In this document: positions 1 to 5,712 of the stretch, piece by piece | Layout: every line of letters begins with the position of its first letter | Position numbering within the stretch: the stretch's first letter is position 1 | Assembly: GCA_016649475.1 (NCBI GenBank) | Contig: JAENXP010000159.1 | Location: 1 to 6,187 of the forward strand | Source of the DNA: Burkholderiales bacterium | Lineage (GTDB): Bacteria; Pseudomonadota; Gammaproteobacteria; Burkholderiales; SG8-39 | Length of the DNA stretch: 6,187 nucleotides | Direction of reading: 5' to 3' | Program-made: the position numbers and the translations under genes | Notes under the pieces: generated by a model | The model's input: the letters and a program-made list of their open reading frames with translations, nothing else | What the model was told of the DNA's origin: nothing | Databases searched by the model: none

Positions 1-8
1 ATCGAGAC

Positions 9-79
9 CTTCGGGGCGTCCCCCAAGGGGACTTCCTTCGGGGCGTCCCCCAAGAGGACTTCCTTCGGGGCGTATCCCC
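9..79. repeat. Tandem array of a 27-bp hairpin-forming repeat (two full units and one partial)
   Basis: Two head-to-tail units occupy 9-35 and 36-62, and a diverged third begins at 63 and fades by about 79. Units 1 and 2 differ at one base (G to A at position 55). Each unit starts CTTCGGGGCG and contains GTCCCC-CAA-GGGGAC, a perfect 6-bp stem with a 3-nt loop in unit 1 (18-32). Each unit junction reads CC-TTCG-GG, which can close a UUCG-type tetraloop in RNA from the plus strand. The third copy carries CGTATCCCC in place of CGTCCCCC. The array lies downstream of dsbA, outside any recognisable gene, and no T-run follows it on either strand, so it does not look like a simple intrinsic terminator. 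It may belong to a dispersed intergenic repeat family, but that cannot be judged from one locus. Confidence 0.8.
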
Positions 80-174
80 TCAGTTTGAAACGAGCTCAAA
101 GCGCATGTGCCGGACAGGGCGCAAATTTGATGGATCCCACGCGGTCGCTGCAGATGCCTCCGCGCGCCCGAAGC
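80..174. other. Non-coding 3' flank of dsbA
   Basis: These 95 bases separate the dsbA stop codon from the repeat array. No reading frame here resembles a protein that I know. The only symmetry seen is a weak pair, TTTGA and TCAAA, at 84-100 with a 7-nt gap. No convincing terminator with a T-tract was found for the dsbA transcript, which reads leftward here. Confidence 0.5.
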
Positions 175-819
175 CTATTTTTTCGGCGCGGCCTTGGCGT
201 CGTTCCCGCGCGATTTCTCGATCAGGTAATCAGCGATCTCGAGCAAATGCTCGAACGATCTGATGTTGTTGGTGATGACGACGTACTTGCCGTTCACCGC
301 CATCGAAGGCACACCTTCGACCTTGTAACCCTGAGTAAGCTGCGCGGCGCGTTTCAATTTGCCCTCGACGGCGAAGGAGCGGTAGGCGGCCGCGAATTTT
401 TTCGTGTCCACACCCTGCTTGCTCAGCCATTCGGTCAGCACCGCTTCGTCCGCGACCCTGAGCCTGGAACCGGTATGGATGGCGTCGAACAGCGCCTTGT
501 GCAGACGCTCCTCAACGCCGATTGCCTCCAGCGCGTAGAAGGCACGCGCGCCTTGCGCATACTCCTCGTTGAACATGGCTGGAATGCGGCGGAAGTGCAC
601 GTCCTTGGGCAGCTTCTTCACCCAGGGGTTGATAACGGGCTCGAATTTGTAGCAATGCGGGCAGCCGTACCAGAAGAACTCGATCACCTCGATCTTGCCG
701 GGGGAGTCGGTAGGCTGCGCCGTGGCCAGTTCCTGATACTCGACGCCCAGCGTGGGCTGGGCCTGCGCCAGGCCCGCCGCAAAAAACACCATCAAAGCCG
801 CCGCCAGCTGTTTTAGCAT
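175..819 (-). CDS. dsbA: Thiol:disulfide interchange protein DsbA
   Basis: Periplasmic thiol oxidase that donates its disulfide to newly exported proteins and is normally re-oxidised by the membrane protein DsbB (family knowledge). The 214-residue product starts with a short basic segment (MLKQ), a hydrophobic core at about 5-17 and a likely signal peptidase site after AQA at residue 20. The thioredoxin-fold active site is C53-P54-H55-C56 in FFWYGCPHCYKFEP, the same CPHC dipeptide context as E. coli DsbA. The cis-proline loop is G169-V170-P171. The region between them (about 75-165) is the expected helical insertion, and length is normal for the family. The tail (about 201-214) is lysine- and alanine-rich and probably disordered. 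The ATG at 819 is supported by an AGGGAG ribosome site at 826-831, 6-7 bases upstream. The gene starts 28 bases after the SPOR-protein stop, so it is probably the last gene of the argS operon. Identification is secure. Confidence 0.96.
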   Translation of the reverse strand: MLKQLAAALMVFFAAGLAQAQPTLGVEYQELATAQPTDSPGKIEVIEFFWYGCPHCYKFEPVINPWVKKLPKDVHFRRIPAMFNEEYAQGARAFYALEAIGVEERLHKALFDAIHTGSRLRVADEAVLTEWLSKQGVDTKKFAAAYRSFAVEGKLKRAAQLTQGYKVEGVPSMAVNGKYVVITNNIRSFEHLLEIADYLIEKSRGNDAKAAPKK

Positions 820-847
820 TCCAATCTCCCTAAGTTGCGTCCGTCGC

Positions 848-1426
848 TCAGCGCGATCCCGGATCCTTGATTTTGACCAGCGAAGCCTCGATTCCGTTCT
901 GTGCCAAAGTCTGGCGCACGTGATTTATTTCGTCCACCATGGTGAACGGTCCGACGCGTACCCGATACCATGTGCCTTTGTCGGCCAGGTCGACTGGCTC
1001 CACGCCGGCCTCGACCCCGATTATCGCAAGCCGAGCTTTCAGATTGTCGGCGTCGGCGGGATTTTGAAACGAGCCGACCTGCAGCAGGTAATTTTCCTTA
1101 TGTGCGCCGGTCTTGGCAGCTTGTTTGATCTGCTGCACGGTCACGGGCTCTTCGGCTCCGGGCAGGATCTTGTAGAATTCGAAGCGCGGCTTTTCCGCCT
1201 GCTGCGTGGTCTTTTCGTCGGGCTTGACGAGCCCCTTGCCCGGCTCCACCGCCACTTTCTCCGGCGGCCTGGCTTTGGTCAGGAACGGGATCGGGGTCTT
1301 GTTCATGTACCAGGCCACGCCGACGGCGATGCACAGTCCGAGGATGAGGCCGACGAACATCCCGAGCAAGGTGCCACCGCCGCTCTTTTTTTTCGCCGCC
1401 GCTCTCGGTTTGTATTCTTTGGCCAT
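848..1426 (-). CDS. Single-pass membrane protein with C-terminal SPOR domain (FtsN-like layout)
   Basis: Probable inner-membrane protein whose periplasmic SPOR domain binds denuded septal peptidoglycan, as in FtsN/DedD-type cell-division proteins (family knowledge; the role here is inferred). From the ATG at 1426 the product is 192 residues: a basic cytoplasmic head (MAKEYKPRAAAKKK), a transmembrane helix at about 19-41 (GTLLGMFVGLILGLCIAVGV), a Pro/Lys/Glu-rich linker with FEFYKILPG at about 82-90, then the SPOR domain at about 112-187 beginning NYLLQVGSFQ and ending in GTWYRVRVGPF plus a final helix and strand. An in-frame TTG at 1444 would add six residues and lies 11 bases after a GGGGAG sequence. 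I prefer the ATG because the MA(K/R)-type start followed by YK looks more natural, but it has no strong ribosome site. It lies between argS and dsbA and is probably cotranscribed with both. Too diverged from E. coli FtsN to assign that gene name. Confidence 0.88.
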   Translation of the reverse strand: MAKEYKPRAAAKKKSGGGTLLGMFVGLILGLCIAVGVAWYMNKTPIPFLTKARPPEKVAVEPGKGLVKPDEKTTQQAEKPRFEFYKILPGAEEPVTVQQIKQAAKTGAHKENYLLQVGSFQNPADADNLKARLAIIGVEAGVEPVDLADKGTWYRVRVGPFTMVDEINHVRQTLAQNGIEASLVKIKDPGSR

Positions 1427-1445
1427 TTTGGGCTTATTTGACAAT

Positions 1446-1463
1446 CAGGGGAAATCTCCCCTG
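1446..1463 (-). promoter_or_regulatory. Perfect 7-bp hairpin between argS and the SPOR gene
   Basis: CAGGGGA (1446-1452) and TCCCCTG (1457-1463) are exact reverse complements around a 4-nt loop. The element abuts the argS stop codon (1464-1466) and nearly fills the space before the SPOR gene. On the minus-strand mRNA one arm contains the GGGGAG that would serve as ribosome site for the TTG start at 1444, so folding would hide it. No U-run follows, which argues against a classical terminator. Possible roles are translational control, an attenuation or RNA-stability element, or chance. The symmetry is certain; the function is inference. Confidence 0.5.
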
Positions 1464-3110
1464 CTACATCTTTTCGGGAGCGCTTACGCCCAGCAGCGAC
1501 AGGCCGTTTTGCAGCACTTGGCGCACCGCCAGGATCAGCGCAAGCCGCGCCAGTTTGAGCCCCTCGTCGGCGACGAGTACGCGCTCGGCATTATAGTAGC
1601 TGTGGAACTCCCCCGCCAGTTCGCGCAGGTAGAACGCCACCTGATGCGGCGCAAGTCCGCGGGCCGCTTCGGCCAGTATCTCGGGAAATTCCCCCAGGCG
1701 CTGCGCCAGGGCGAGTTCGCGCGGATGGGTCAGCGGCGCGAGTTCGGCGGTGTCTAGCGATTGCATTTGCGCCCCGGCTTGCGCCAGCACCGAGCAGATG
1801 CGCGCGTGGGCATACTGCACGTAGTAGACCGGATTGTCTTCGGTCTGCGACTTCGCCAGGTCGATGTCGAACACGAACTCGGTATCGGCCTTGCGCGAAA
1901 CCAGGAAAAAGCGCACCGCATCGCGCCCCACTTCGTCGATCAGATCGCGCACCGTGACGTAGCTGCCGGCGCGCTTCGACAGTTTCACTTCCTCGCCGCC
2001 CTTCATCACGGTTACCATTTTGTGCAGCACGTAGTCGGGATAGTCGCGCGGGATGCCGGCGTCCGTCACCGCGCTGAGCGCCTGCAGGCCGGCGCGCACC
2101 CGCGCCACCGTGCCGTGGTGGTCTGATCCCTGGATATTGACGGCGTGCGTAAAACCGCGCAGCCACTTGGTCACATGGTAGGCGACGTCAGGCACGAAAT
2201 AAGTGTGGCTGCCGTCGGACTTCTTCATCACGCGGTCCTTGTCGTCGCCGTAGTCCGTGGTCCTCAGCCACAGCGCGCCATCGTGTTCATAGGTTTTGCC
2301 TGACGCGATCAGCGCACTGACCGTGGCCTCTACTTTGCCGTCGGTGTAGAGCGAGGACTCGAGGTAGTAATTGTCGAATTTCACGCCGAAGGCCTTGAGG
2401 TCTTCGTCCTGCTCGCGCCGCAGTGCGGCCACTGCAAACCGACGCACTGTGGCGAGATCGCCGGGATCGCCGTTTTGGGCGAGGTAGTCGGCCGCGATCT
2501 CGCGTATGTATTCCCCGTGGTAGCCGGATTCCGGGAAGCTCACCGCCTCGCCGCGCAGTTCGCGCGCGCGTGCCTGCACCGACAGCGCCAGATTGTCGAT
2601 CTGCACCCCGGCATCGTTATAATAGAATTCGCGCGTCACCTTCCAGTTTTGCGCTTCCAGCAGGGCCGAGATCGCGTCGCCCAACGCCGCCTGGCGGCCG
2701 TGGCCCACGTGCAGGGGTCCGGTGGGATTGGCGGAAACGAATTCGACCAGGACCGGCCGGCCGCGTTCGGCGTCGGCGCGACCGTAGCGCTCGCCGGCAG
2801 CAAGCACCGTGCGTACCGTGTTCAGCTTGGCTGCCGGATTCAGGCGCAGGTTGATGAAGCCGGGCCCGGCGAGTTCCGCGCGCTCCAGCCAGGGCGAGGC
2901 GGGCAGGCCGGCGATGAGCGCCTGCGCCAGTTCGCGCGGGTTGCGCTTGAGTTGTTTTGCCAGCTGCATGGCGACATTGCAGGCCCAATCCCCGTGCGCG
3001 GCCTGCTTCGGACGTTCGAGCGCGATGATCGACGCCGGCGTCTGCGGCGCCACGCTGGCCAGCGACTGCGTCAGCAGATCGGTCAGATGCGACTTTATCT
3101 CAGCGGACAA
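1464..3110 (-). CDS. argS: Arginyl-tRNA synthetase (class I)
   Basis: Cytoplasmic enzyme that charges tRNA-Arg with arginine using ATP. From the TTG at 3110 the product is 548 residues, close to the family norm. The N-terminal additional domain is at about 1-100 and includes [19 protein letters not shown] at about 31-47. The class I HIGH motif appears as HVGH at 134-137 in [20 protein letters not shown], and the KMSKS-like loop is KLSKR at 376-380, followed by [20 protein letters not shown]. The anticodon-binding DALR domain covers about 427-548 and includes YVQYAHARI and [11 protein letters not shown]. The open frame runs back to an ATG at 3284, but that start would overlap priA by 83 bases and adds an unrelated Arg/Ser-rich stretch. 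The TTG sits where family members begin (TTG-S-A-E-I-K) and lies about 27 bases downstream of the expected start point of a TATAAT promoter. There is no purine-rich ribosome site before it. Function is secure; the start is probable. Confidence 0.95.
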   Translation of the reverse strand: MSAEIKSHLTDLLTQSLASVAPQTPASIIALERPKQAAHGDWACNVAMQLAKQLKRNPRELAQALIAGLPASPWLERAELAGPGFINLRLNPAAKLNTVRTVLAAGERYGRADAERGRPVLVEFVSANPTGPLHVGHGRQAALGDAISALLEAQNWKVTREFYYNDAGVQIDNLALSVQARARELRGEAVSFPESGYHGEYIREIAADYLAQNGDPGDLATVRRFAVAALRREQDEDLKAFGVKFDNYYLESSLYTDGKVEATVSALIASGKTYEHDGALWLRTTDYGDDKDRVMKKSDGSHTYFVPDVAYHVTKWLRGFTHAVNIQGSDHHGTVARVRAGLQALSAVTDAGIPRDYPDYVLHKMVTVMKGGEEVKLSKRAGSYVTVRDLIDEVGRDAVRFFLVSRKADTEFVFDIDLAKSQTEDNPVYYVQYAHARICSVLAQAGAQMQSLDTAELAPLTHPRELALAQRLGEFPEILAEAARGLAPHQVAFYLRELAGEFHSYYNAERVLVADEGLKLARLALILAVRQVLQNGLSLLGVSAPEKM

Positions 3111-3143
3111 GAGGGAGGGAGTTGGGGCGCAAGATGGGTGCGT

Positions 3144-3169
3144 ATTATACCTTGGTAGGCGCACGGCAA
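3144..3169 (-). promoter_or_regulatory. Probable sigma-70 promoter of argS
   Basis: A perfect TATAAT occurs on the minus strand at 3149-3144, between the priA stop (3202) and the argS TTG (3110). The best upstream partner is TTGCCG at 3169-3164 (four of six consensus bases), but the spacing is only 14 bp instead of 16-18, so the -35 assignment is weak. Transcription would start near 3137 and give an untranslated leader of about 27 bases. The box lies inside a small dyad (GTGCG at 3138-3142, CGCAC at 3160-3164). It suggests that argS, the SPOR gene and dsbA can be transcribed independently of priA. Confidence 0.5.
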
Positions 3170-3201
3170 GTCCGCGACGCGATCGTGGCTTGCGCCGAAA
3201 A

Positions 3202-5382
3202 TCAGAACTCGATCGGATCCACGTCCAGATGCCAGCGCACCGTGCGCTGCGGCAGGGCGTAGAGCTTTGCACTCCAGGCGGCAAGGTGGGTCTGCAGCAC
3301 CTTGCGCGACTCTGATTGAACGAGCAACTGCGCGCGCTCGCGCTCGGCCAGCCGCGTCACGCTCATCGGCACCGGATCGAATAATGTGAGTCCGGCCGGG
3401 GGCGGGCCGGCCAGCTTCGCCGCCGCGCACAGGAATTCGAGCGCGGTGTCGAGTTTTTCCGCGTCGGCGCGTAGCACCGCTTCAAACACATAGGGCGGGA
3501 AACCGGCTTGTTCGCGCTCGGCCAACAGCGTGCGTGCGTAGCCGGGATAGTCGTGTTGCGCCAGCGCCAGATACAGCGGATGCCGCGGATACTGTGTCTG
3601 GATCAGTACTTCCCCGGGCCGATCGGCGCGCCCGGCCCGGCCGGCGACCTGCACCAGCTGCGCAAACAGGCGCTCCGGCGCGCGGTAGTCGGCTGAATAC
3701 AGCGCGCTGTCGGCGTTGAGCACCGCGACCAGGGTCAGGTTGGGGAAGTCGTGCCCCTTCGCCAGGATCTGGGTGCCGACGAGGATGTCGGCACGTCCGC
3801 CTTGTATCTCGTCCAGCATGCGCGAAAAGCTGCCCTTGCTGCGGGTGCTGTCGCGATCGACGCGCAGGACGCGCGCCTGGGGAAAGCGCGCGGCCAGCGT
3901 CGCTTCCAGCCGCTGCGTGCCGCGGCCAAAGGGATGGATGTCGGCATTGCCGCAGCTCGGGCAGTGGCGCGGAATCGACGTGCTCGCGCCGCAGTGGTGA
4001 CAGCGCAACTGCCGGTCGGCCAGATGCAGCACCATGCGGGTGGAGCAGCGCTTGCAGCCGCTCACCCAGTCGCAGGCCGGGCACATCAGCACCGGCGCAT
4101 AACCGCGGCGGTTAAGAAACACCAGGCTCTGTTCGCCGCGGGCGAGGCGCTCGGCCAGCGCTTCGATCAGCGGCGGCGCCAGGCCGTCTTCGAGTTTTTG
4201 CTTGCGCATGTCCACGGCGCGTACCAGCGGCAGTTGTGCCTGGGGTACGGCGCGCTCGCTTAGCCGCAACAGCTGGTAACGGCCGGACAAGGCATGCGCA
4301 TAGGTTTCCAGCGCAGGGGTGGCCGAGCCGAGTACGATCGGTATCCCCGCCTGGCGCGCGCGGAATATCGCCACGTCGCGCGCCGAGTAACGCAATCCGT
4401 CCTGCTGTTTGAACGAGGCATCCTGCTCCTCGTCCACCACGATCAGTCCGAGCCTGGGCAAAGGCACGAACACCGCAAGCCGGGTGCCGAGCACGATCGC
4501 CGCCGCGCCGCTTTGCGCCTGCAGCCAGTGCCGGGTGCGCTCGCCGCCGGCGAGGCCGCTGTGCAGGCTGACCAGCGGCGCATCCGGAAAGCGCTCGCTG
4601 AACTCCTGTGTCAAACGCGGCGTCAGGTTGATCTCCGGCACCAACACCAGCGCTTGTCGGCCTGCCGCCAGCGCGCTCGCAATCAGGCGCAGATAGATCT
4701 CGGTCTTGCCGCTGCCGGTGATCCCGTGCAGCAGAAAAACCCCGTAACCAGGACCGGCAGTCTCGATTTGCTGCAGCGCCTGCTGCTGCTCGCCGTTGAG
4801 CGCAAGTTTTTCCACGAAACGGCCGGAGCCCGGATTCGCGGGCGTTCGTACCTGCTCGATCCATCCCGCGATGACAAGTTCGGCCAGGGCCTTTTTTGCA
4901 CTGGGGCTCAGCGCGAGCAGCAACTGTTCGGCGCAGTCCGATTGCACCAGGGCCTGGAGCAGCGCCCGCTTCACCTTGGTGCGGGCAGGTAATTGCGCCA
5001 GCGCTTCGCGTCCACTCGCGCTGAGACGGTAAGCGCCTGTCTGCCTGGGCAGCGGCACCGGGCCTGCCTTGCGCAAGCGCTGCGGCAGGCCGTTGAAAAT
5101 AACCTCGCCCAGCGGCCGGTGATAGTAGCCGCTGCAGAATTGCGCGAGTTCCAGCCAGTCGCGACCGAGCGCGGGTGTCTCGCGCATGATGTGCAGCGCA
5201 GCCTTCAATTTTCCGGCGTCGACGTTCGAGCTTGCGGCAATGCCGACTATGACGCCCACCGCATGCTTGTTGCCGAAAGGCACCAGCACACGCATGCCGA
5301 TGTCGCCTTCCGACGCATCGTCACAACTGTAATCGAACACGCGCGGCAGCGGCAGGTCGAGTGCGACGCGCAGTATGCTCAT
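3202..5382 (-). CDS. priA: Primosomal protein N' (replication restart helicase PriA)
   Basis: Superfamily 2 helicase, moving 3' to 5', that recognises abandoned replication forks and reloads the replicative helicase through the PriB/DnaT or PriC pathway (family knowledge). The 726-residue length matches E. coli PriA (732). Visible in order: the N-terminal 3'-end-binding domain at about 1-100 ([15 protein letters not shown]); a winged-helix region at about 105-180; Walker A GITGSGKT at 220-227 with K226; motif II DEEQ at 317-320; GSATPALE at 352-359; a zinc region with eight cysteines (434, 437, 443, 446, 461, 464, 474, 477) in four CxxC pairs; helicase C motifs [12 protein letters not shown] at about 536-547 and QVAGRAGR at 578-585; and a C-terminal domain ending DVDPIEF. 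Motif II is normally DEEH, so Q320 is a deviation. The ATG at 5382 has only a weak GGCGG ribosome site and an AT-rich leader. It ends 91 bases before argS. Confidence 0.97.
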   Translation of the reverse strand: MSILRVALDLPLPRVFDYSCDDASEGDIGMRVLVPFGNKHAVGVIVGIAASSNVDAGKLKAALHIMRETPALGRDWLELAQFCSGYYHRPLGEVIFNGLPQRLRKAGPVPLPRQTGAYRLSASGREALAQLPARTKVKRALLQALVQSDCAEQLLLALSPSAKKALAELVIAGWIEQVRTPANPGSGRFVEKLALNGEQQQALQQIETAGPGYGVFLLHGITGSGKTEIYLRLIASALAAGRQALVLVPEINLTPRLTQEFSERFPDAPLVSLHSGLAGGERTRHWLQAQSGAAAIVLGTRLAVFVPLPRLGLIVVDEEQDASFKQQDGLRYSARDVAIFRARQAGIPIVLGSATPALETYAHALSGRYQLLRLSERAVPQAQLPLVRAVDMRKQKLEDGLAPPLIEALAERLARGEQSLVFLNRRGYAPVLMCPACDWVSGCKRCSTRMVLHLADRQLRCHHCGASTSIPRHCPSCGNADIHPFGRGTQRLEATLAARFPQARVLRVDRDSTRSKGSFSRMLDEIQGGRADILVGTQILAKGHDFPNLTLVAVLNADSALYSADYRAPERLFAQLVQVAGRAGRADRPGEVLIQTQYPRHPLYLALAQHDYPGYARTLLAEREQAGFPPYVFEAVLRADAEKLDTALEFLCAAAKLAGPPPAGLTLFDPVPMSVTRLAERERAQLLVQSESRKVLQTHLAAWSAKLYALPQRTVRWHLDVDPIEF

Positions 5383-5452
5383 TAGCCGCCAGGGAAAATA
5401 TTTATTTGAGAAAGCTACGCGGGGAATCTGCAGCGCTATATCTGAAAACTAC

Positions 5453-5469
5453 TGTATTACCCTAATACA
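5453..5469. promoter_or_regulatory. Perfect 17-bp operator-like dyad upstream of priA
   Basis: TGTATTA (5453-5459) and TAATACA (5463-5469) are exact reverse complements around CCC. The size and symmetry fit a site for a dimeric helix-turn-helix regulator. It does not match LexA (CTGT-N8-ACAG), FNR or Fur consensus sites as I know them. It lies 71 bases upstream of the priA ATG and overlaps a weak possible minus-strand promoter (TGCACA at 5491-5486, 18-bp spacer, TATTAG at 5467-5462; four of six matches each), so a bound protein could control priA. The AT-rich stem makes a terminator unlikely. No regulator can be named. Confidence 0.4.
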
Positions 5470-5484
5470 AAAGGAGAACTAGGG

Positions 5485-5519
5485 TTGTGCACAATTTTTG
5501 TGGGTAACTTTGTGAGTAA
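5485..5519. promoter_or_regulatory. Cluster of three DnaA-box-like 9-mers
   Basis: Three same-orientation 9-mers lie 12-13 bp apart: TGTGCACAA (5486-5494, inside the palindrome TTGTGCACAA at 5485-5494), TGTGGGTAA (5499-5507) and TGTGAGTAA (5511-5519). Against the E. coli DnaA box TGTGGATAA they carry two, one and two mismatches. Against the relaxed TTWTNCACA consensus, read on the other strand, each has one mismatch. They sit upstream of priA next to AT-rich DNA. The pattern is seen directly; binding by DnaA is inference. Confidence 0.35.
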
Positions 5520-5674
5520 GTCGGTAATCTGGCTGTAACTATCTTTGCCATAAGGAAATTCGCCGACTGCACAAATTTGAATCTAGCCATATATTCGTTT
5601 TAAAACATAATATTACAGGCTTCCCAGAGGGGGAACCCGGTTTTCGCCAGCAATTTCGTGCGAGTGCACGATGT

Positions 5675-5683
5675 TGTGTATAA
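5675..5683. promoter_or_regulatory. DnaA box of the E. coli R2 type
   Basis: TGTGTATAA, which reads TTATACACA on the minus strand, fits the TTWTNCACA consensus exactly and matches the form I know as box R2 of E. coli oriC. It lies 30 bases downstream of the hemE stop, has the same orientation as the degenerate cluster at 5485-5519, and is separated from it by the most AT-rich part of the gap. One 9-mer of this kind can occur by chance, so confidence rests on its company. Confidence 0.35.
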
Positions 5684-5712
5684 GTCAAGTTTTACGGAAA
5701 TTGCGGGAACCC

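Larger units (their letters stand above)
5383..5712. other. AT-rich intergenic region between priA and hemE
   Basis: This 330-base stretch carries no recognisable gene of normal size. Hand counting over 5391-5710 gives 131 G or C out of 320 (about 41%), against visibly GC-rich coding DNA on both sides. It must contain the leader and promoter of priA (leftward) and the 3' end of the hemE transcript. It holds DnaA-box-like 9-mers at 5486, 5499, 5511 and 5675, a perfect dyad at 5453-5469, an AT-rich palindrome around 5597-5606, and inverted repeats at 5650-5704. No clean hairpin-plus-T-run terminator was seen for hemE. The size and composition suggest a regulatory or replication-related function, but nothing in the sequence proves it. 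Confidence 0.7.

Noticed and set aside
9..79. CRISPR array
   Set aside because: Units are directly adjacent with no unique spacers, and there are only two to three copies. It is a plain tandem repeat.
85..816. Long plus-strand open frame of 243 codons opposite dsbA
   Set aside because: It is antisense to a full-length dsbA with signal peptide, CPHC site and ribosome site. The translation is Arg/Leu-rich with no recognisable motif, typical of GC-rich shadow frames.
752..1441. Plus-strand open frame of 229 codons opposite the SPOR gene
   Set aside because: It mirrors the real minus-strand gene and has no ribosome site or family resemblance. It is explained by codon bias on the other strand.
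3111..3284. N-terminal extension of argS to the ATG at 3284
   Set aside because: It would overlap the priA 3' end, crosses the TATAAT promoter and encodes an Arg/Ser/Pro-rich stretch absent from arginyl-tRNA synthetases.
5452..5470. LexA (SOS) box upstream of priA
   Set aside because: CTGT and ACA half-sites are present but the spacing is 11 bases rather than 8, and the symmetry centre is that of the TGTATTA dyad.
5621..5640. Hairpin TTCCC-AGAGG-GGGAA as hemE terminator
   Set aside because: The stem is only 5 bp and no T-run follows on the minus strand.
5683..5688. Minus-strand -35 element TTGACT downstream of hemE
   Set aside because: Five of six bases match, but no -10-like hexamer occurs at 16-18 bp spacing; the bases there are GC-rich.
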